Assembly: GCA_902794055.1 (NCBI GenBank)
Contig: CADBGC010000025.1
Location: forward strand, 1-32,377
Origin: an uncultured Eubacteriales bacterium
GTDB lineage: Bacteria > Bacillota > Clostridia > Christensenellales > CAG-138
Length of the DNA stretch: 32,377 bases
Reading direction: 5' to 3'
The first letter of the stretch is position 1; each line of letters starts with the position of its first letter. The translations under genes were made by a program, and so were the position numbers. Below the pieces are notes generated by a model. It searched no databases, was not told the origin of the DNA, and saw only the letters and a list, made by a program, of their open reading frames with translations. Positions 28,841 to 32,377 of this stretch are shown here, in pieces.

Positions 28841-31156
28841 ATGAACATCATCCTTGCAAAGCACGCGGGCTTCTGCTTCGGCGTAAGAAGAGCCGTGGAG
28901 ATAACGAAAGAAACGGCGAGAAAAGTTTATAATGAAAGCGTCGATGCGGGGGAAAGCGCAGAGAAGCCGCGCGTTTTCACCTACGGCGAGCTTATCCATA
29001 ATAAAACCGTTGTGGAGGAGCTTGCATCGGAGGGCATAACCGCGATTTCTTCACCCGAGGAGGCTCGGGCGGGGGATTATGTCGTTATCCGCTCCCACGG
29101 CGTTCCGGCTTCGGTTTATGCGGAGCTTGAGGCGCGGGGCATAAACTGCGTGGATGCGACCTGCCCCTTCGTTGCGCGCATCCATGAAACCGTTGCCGAG
29201 GCGGACAGGCGCGGCGAGAGGGTGTTCATCGTGGGCGAGCCGACCCATCCCGAGGTCATAGGAATAAACGGGCATTGCGGAAATCGGGCGGTCTTTATCC
29301 GCAGCCTTTCGGAGCTCTCAATGCTCGAGGGCGGCGCGGGCTGCCTTGTGGTTCAGACCACCTTTGATTACGATACTTTCAATGAGATGAGGGCGATCAT
29401 CGAGCGCGACCACCCCGAAATAACGGTCAACAACACCATCTGCACCACCACGCGCGAGCGCCAGACGGAGGCGGACGAGCTTAGCCGCAAATGCGGCGCA
29501 ATGCTTGTTTTGGGCGATAAAAACAGCTCCAATACCCAAAAACTCAAAGAAATTTGCAAAAAAAACTGCCCGAACACCCAAAATGGTGCAAATATAGGTG
29601 AAATTTCTCTTGATTTATTAAAAGAATATGGTATAATGGTAGGCGTTGTTGCCGGTGCATCCACACCGGATTCGATCATCAGGGAGGTTATCAACACAAT
29701 GAACGAACAGGAAAAGACTTTAAACGAAGTCAACAACGAAACCGTGACCGCAACTGCGGCACAGACCATCGACGAGAACGCTGTTTTTGATGAGGACGCT
29801 ATCAACAAGACCATCGTTCGTATCCATGGCGGTCAGATTCTTACCGGAACCGTCATTCAGATCGTAGACGGCGAAGTCAGCGTCAGCATCGGCTACAAGT
29901 CCGACGGCTACATTCCCCGCTCCGAGTTCTCCAACGATCCCGACGTGGATCCCGCTTCCCTTTTCAAGGTTGGCGATCAGATCGACGTTGAGGTCCTCAA
30001 GGTCAACGACGGCGAGGGCAACGTTCTGCTTTCCCGCAAGAACGTTGAGCGCCAGAAGGCTTGGGACGGCTTTGCGAACGATCCCGACCTTATGAACAAG
30101 GTCTATGAGGGCGTTTGCACCGAGGTCATCAAGGGCGGCGTGCTGGTTGAGCTCTCAAACGGCGCAGCAAGGGCATTTGTTCCCGCGTCCCAGGTTTCCA
30201 CGAGGTTCGTTCAGGATCTCAAGCAGTTTGTAGGTCAGCCCATGAAGCTCAAGGTTCTTGAGGTCGATGAAAAGCGCAGGCGCGTTGTCGGCTCCTGCAA
30301 GGAGATCCTCAAGCAGGAAGCTGAAGAAGCCGAGAGCAGGGTATGGGGCAATATCGAGGTCGGCATGAAGACCAAGGGTATCGTTCGCCGCCTTACCGAT
30401 TTCGGCGCATTCGTCGATATCGGCGGTGTTGACGGCCTTGTACATATCACCCAGTGCGCATGGGGCAGGGTTAAGAACCCCGCCGAAGTGTTCACCCCCG
30501 GTCAGGAGATCGACGTTGTCGTTCGCGAGCTCGACAGGGAAAACAAGAAGATTTCCCTTGGCTACAAGGAGCTTCTTCCCAAGCCCTGGAGCACCGCAGA
30601 CGAAAGGTATCCCGTTGGTTCCTTCGTTGAGGGTAAGGTCGTTCGCATCGTGCCCTTCGGCGCGTTCGTATCGCTTGAGCCCACCATTGACGGTCTGGTG
30701 CATATCTCCCAGGTTGGCCTCAAGCGCGTCAGCAAGGTCGAGGACGAGATCAACGTTGGCGACCGCGTTCGCTGCAAGGTCATCGAGGTAGACACCCAGA
30801 AGCGCCGCATCAGCCTGAGCCGCCGCGATGCTCTTATCGACGAGAACCCCGAAGAGGCCGCCGAGATCATCGCCCGCGAGCGCGAGCAGCGTGAGCGTGA
30901 GCGCCAGGAGCGCGCAGAGCGCCGTTCTTCCGAGGAGCAGGGTCGCCGCGAGAATCAGCAGAACCGTGAGGATCGCCGCCGCGAGCGCAGCAGCGAGGAT
31001 CGCCCCGAGCGTCCGCGCCGTCGCCGTGAGGATGCGGATTACGAGCTTCCCCCCGTTGAGTCCGCAACCACTTCCCTCGCCGCACTGTTTGGCAATCTCT
31101 CCCTTGACGATGCCGCTCCCGCAGAGGAAGCAGTTGAAGAGAACGGCGAGAACTAA
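28841..31156 (+). CDS. ispH-rpsA: IspH (HMBPP reductase) fused to ribosomal protein S1
   Basis: A 771-residue fusion typical of Clostridia. Residues 1-285 are IspH, the [4Fe-4S] enzyme making isopentenyl and dimethylallyl diphosphate in the last MEP-pathway step. Cluster ligands are Cys12 (GFCFGV), Cys108 (DATCPFV) and Cys201 (NNTICTTT), with EPTHPEV and ASTPDSII also present. Residues 287-771 are ribosomal protein S1, with four S1 RNA-binding domains (about 325-400, 415-485, 500-575, 590-665). A tail very rich in Arg and Glu (about 680-735) and an acidic end follow. GGAG precedes ATG 28841. The S1 half shows more regular, high-expression codon choice than the IspH half. A promoter and ribosome binding site lie before Met287, so free S1 may also be made. 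It belongs to the cmk-plsC cluster, and a strong terminator follows. Confidence 0.96.
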   Translation: MNIILAKHAGFCFGVRRAVEITKETARKVYNESVDAGESAEKPRVFTYGELIHNKTVVEELASEGITAISSPEEARAGDYVVIRSHGVPASVYAELEARGINCVDATCPFVARIHETVAEADRRGERVFIVGEPTHPEVIGINGHCGNRAVFIRSLSELSMLEGGAGCLVVQTTFDYDTFNEMRAIIERDHPEITVNNTICTTTRERQTEADELSRKCGAMLVLGDKNSSNTQKLKEICKKNCPNTQNGANIGEISLDLLKEYGIMVGVVAGASTPDSIIREVINTMNEQEKTLNEVNNETVTATAAQTIDENAVFDEDAINKTIVRIHGGQILTGTVIQIVDGEVSVSIGYKSDGYIPRSEFSNDPDVDPASLFKVGDQIDVEVLKVNDGEGNVLLSRKNVERQKAWDGFANDPDLMNKVYEGVCTEVIKGGVLVELSNGAARAFVPASQVSTRFVQDLKQFVGQPMKLKVLEVDEKRRRVVGSCKEILKQEAEEAESRVWGNIEVGMKTKGIVRRLTDFGAFVDIGGVDGLVHITQCAWGRVKNPAEVFTPGQEIDVVVRELDRENKKISLGYKELLPKPWSTADERYPVGSFVEGKVVRIVPFGAFVSLEPTIDGLVHISQVGLKRVSKVEDEINVGDRVRCKVIEVDTQKRRISLSRRDALIDENPEEAAEIIAREREQRERERQERAERRSSEEQGRRENQQNREDRRRERSSEDRPERPRRRREDADYELPPVESATTSLAALFGNLSLDDAAPAEEAVEENGEN
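29610..29701 (+). promoter_or_regulatory. Internal promoter and translation start for the S1 half
   Basis: TTGATT (29610-29615), a 16-base spacer and TATAAT (29632-29637) lie in the last part of the ispH coding sequence. AGGGAGG (29681-29687) is 11 bases before an in-frame ATG at 29699 (Met287, MNEQEKTLNEV), exactly where S1 begins. Together these would give a separate 485-residue S1 protein. Confidence 0.65.
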
Positions 31157-31187
31157 TAGTTCTTCAAAAATCGAATTGAATATAATC

Positions 31188-31220
31188 AAGCGGTATCGGG
31201 TTCGCCCGATACCGCTTTTA
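31188..31220. terminator. Strong UUCG-loop terminator
   Basis: AAGCGGTATCGGG (31188-31200) pairs with CCCGATACCGCTT (31205-31217) around TTCG, then TTTAAGG. It ends ispH-rpsA and can also act for the leftward gene at 31241. Confidence 0.9.
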
Positions 31221-31240
31221 AGGCTCGCCGCACGGCGGGC

Positions 31241-32377
31241 TTATTGCATCTTCTGCGTTTTCTTAACCCAAGCCTGCCAACGCGGATCCTTTTCCATCTC
31301 CGTGCGAACGCGATCCCGATCGGGAACGCTCCACCAAGGCCAAACGTCGGGGAGCTCCGCAGTGCGCCCCGCACAGTCAAAGAGCGGCTCGTTCTCGATG
31401 CATAAATGCCGCAGCAGCGGGGAAGTGAAGCTCTGCTTATATCGGCAGCTCATTTTATTGACGTTGTGCGCATGCTCAAGCGCGTTATCGAGTGCAGAAA
31501 AGGCTTCATCACGCTCGCCCGCAAGCCATAGATAGTATGAGCGCAGCAGCTCGATTCGAACGCGCAGATCCTCTATGCCTCGCTCCGCATCACCGTCCGC
31601 GCAAACGAGCTTAAACAGCCCAAGCGCATTTTCGAGCATCCTTGCGGCGGTATCGGGCGGCAGGGTTCGGTCGCTCCAAACGATCTGCCGCATCAGCTCG
31701 GCGCCGCAGCGCACCGTCTCGAGCAGCGCCTCGCCGCAGGCTGCCGCGCCCGCTTTGCCGTCAAAGGCATTTATGCGAAGATAGGCGCTCGAAGCATCGA
31801 TCCTCGGCGCGGAGGCAGCCAATGCAAGCGCTTTTTCGCTCTCGCCGAGATTCTTATAGAGCTGCGATAGCTCAACGGTCGCCTGCTGCCGCATCTCGCC
31901 GCAGGGGAGCGTTTGAAGCAGCTTTTCATAAAGCTTGACGGACTCCTGCCATTCGGGATAGGCTCTATGCGCTTCAACGTCGTAAACGTCGAAGCCGTCC
32001 ACGCTTTCGATATGCATCTCGCCGCGGCGCACATAGCCTGCGTTGAACAGCGCGGAGGCGAGGGCAAACATCAGCTTCTCGTTGCCGGGAAACTCGATCA
32101 GCGCCGACCTTGCAAGCGCGATGCATTCGTCCATGCACTCGTCCACGCCGTTGTTTTTTCGGTTCATATCGATAATGCGCTCCGCAAGCGCATCGATACG
32201 CTTTTCACGCTCGTTTTCATAGCCGAAAAGCTCATCTATGGAGATGCCGAATGCGTTCGCAAGTGAGGGAATGAGCTCCATATCGGGGTAGCAAACGCCG
32301 TTTTCCCAACGCGATACCGCCTGTGCCGTTACGCCAAGCTCGCCGGCAAGCGCCTCCTGAATCAGCGCATCCGACAT
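31241..32377 (-). CDS. XRE-family regulator with long helical (TPR-like) C-terminus, N-terminus at window edge
   Basis: A leftward gene reading to the edge of the window, 378 residues visible. The N-terminus MSDALIQEALAGELGVTAQAVSRWENG followed by YPDMELIPSLANAFGISIDELFG is an XRE helix-turn-helix domain. The first helix (usually 10-15 residues) would lie before Met1, so the visible ATG at 32377 may be internal and the gene partial. Residues about 75-340 are a run of helix pairs (NEKLMFALASALFNAGY, ATVELSQLYKNLGESEKALALA, LLRSYYLWLAGERDEAFSALDNALEHA) with the spacing of tetratricopeptide repeats. XRE-TPR proteins often sense peptides or small molecules. The C-terminus is rich in Trp, with PWWSVPDRDR. 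No partner gene is visible on this side. Confidence 0.82.
   Translation of the reverse strand: MSDALIQEALAGELGVTAQAVSRWENGVCYPDMELIPSLANAFGISIDELFGYENEREKRIDALAERIIDMNRKNNGVDECMDECIALARSALIEFPGNEKLMFALASALFNAGYVRRGEMHIESVDGFDVYDVEAHRAYPEWQESVKLYEKLLQTLPCGEMRQQATVELSQLYKNLGESEKALALAASAPRIDASSAYLRINAFDGKAGAAACGEALLETVRCGAELMRQIVWSDRTLPPDTAARMLENALGLFKLVCADGDAERGIEDLRVRIELLRSYYLWLAGERDEAFSALDNALEHAHNVNKMSCRYKQSFTSPLLRHLCIENEPLFDCAGRTAELPDVWPWWSVPDRDRVRTEMEKDPRWQAWVKKTQKMQ

Noticed and set aside
30155..31189. A 344-codon minus-strand open frame opposite ribosomal protein S1
   Set aside because: It is a mirror of the repetitive S1 codons and Arg/Glu tail, with Leu/Ala-rich translation, and it starts beyond the terminator. 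The plus strand encodes four clear S1 domains.

Overview
The window looks like chromosomal DNA of an uncultured, endospore-forming Clostridia (Bacillota), probably a moderately GC-rich gut lineage. This rests on a pro-sigma-E/SpoIIGA pair, a SpoIIQ-like LytM protein with a sigma-F-like promoter, an IspH-ribosomal protein S1 fusion, Pro/Thr-rich linkers in secreted proteins, and abundant small intergenic hairpin repeats of a kind common in such genomes. No tRNA, rRNA, CRISPR array or transposase gene is visible.

Layout, left to right. 1-2.3 kb: the end of serS, a type I asparaginase and a lipoprotein. 2.3-7.7 kb: a rightward cluster of a six-TM protein fused to an acyltransferase-like domain (promoter almost on its ATG), a small membrane protein, and a 998-residue fusion of a TetM-like ribosomal GTPase, a YacP/Rae1-type NYN nuclease and an ASCH domain. 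7.7-9.3 kb: a small orphan protein, then an XRE repressor divergent from an AT-rich membrane-protein gene whose leader can fold into a branched RNA. 9.4-14 kb (leftward): SpoIIQ-like protein and a 1,199-residue secreted caspase-like protein with three C-terminal repeats. 14.4-18.2 kb (leftward): a GntR/FCD regulator, then a PadR-HAAS/DUF4097 operon. 18.2-23.3 kb: sigE-spoIIGA (leftward), surE and an HI0933-type flavoprotein (rightward), flanked by mosaic repeats in inverted orientation. 23.3-31.2 kb (rightward): the flavoprotein-cmk-plsC-ispH/rpsA housekeeping cluster, split by about 4 kb of accessory genes (HIT protein, CDF transporter, orphan, transglutaminase-like, iron-sulfur flavoprotein, chloramphenicol acetyltransferase-like). 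31.2 kb to the end: an XRE regulator with a long helical C-terminus, leftward, running to the window edge.

The most notable items are the GTPase-nuclease-ASCH fusion (a GTPase of the ribosomal A-site region joined to an A-site mRNA nuclease family), an internal promoter and start inside ispH-rpsA that could make S1 separately, a candidate structured RNA in front of the AT-rich membrane gene, three tandem hairpins with related 13-nt loops downstream of sigE, and the modular hairpin repeats. All functional statements come from reading the sequence and family knowledge; no search or folding program was run.
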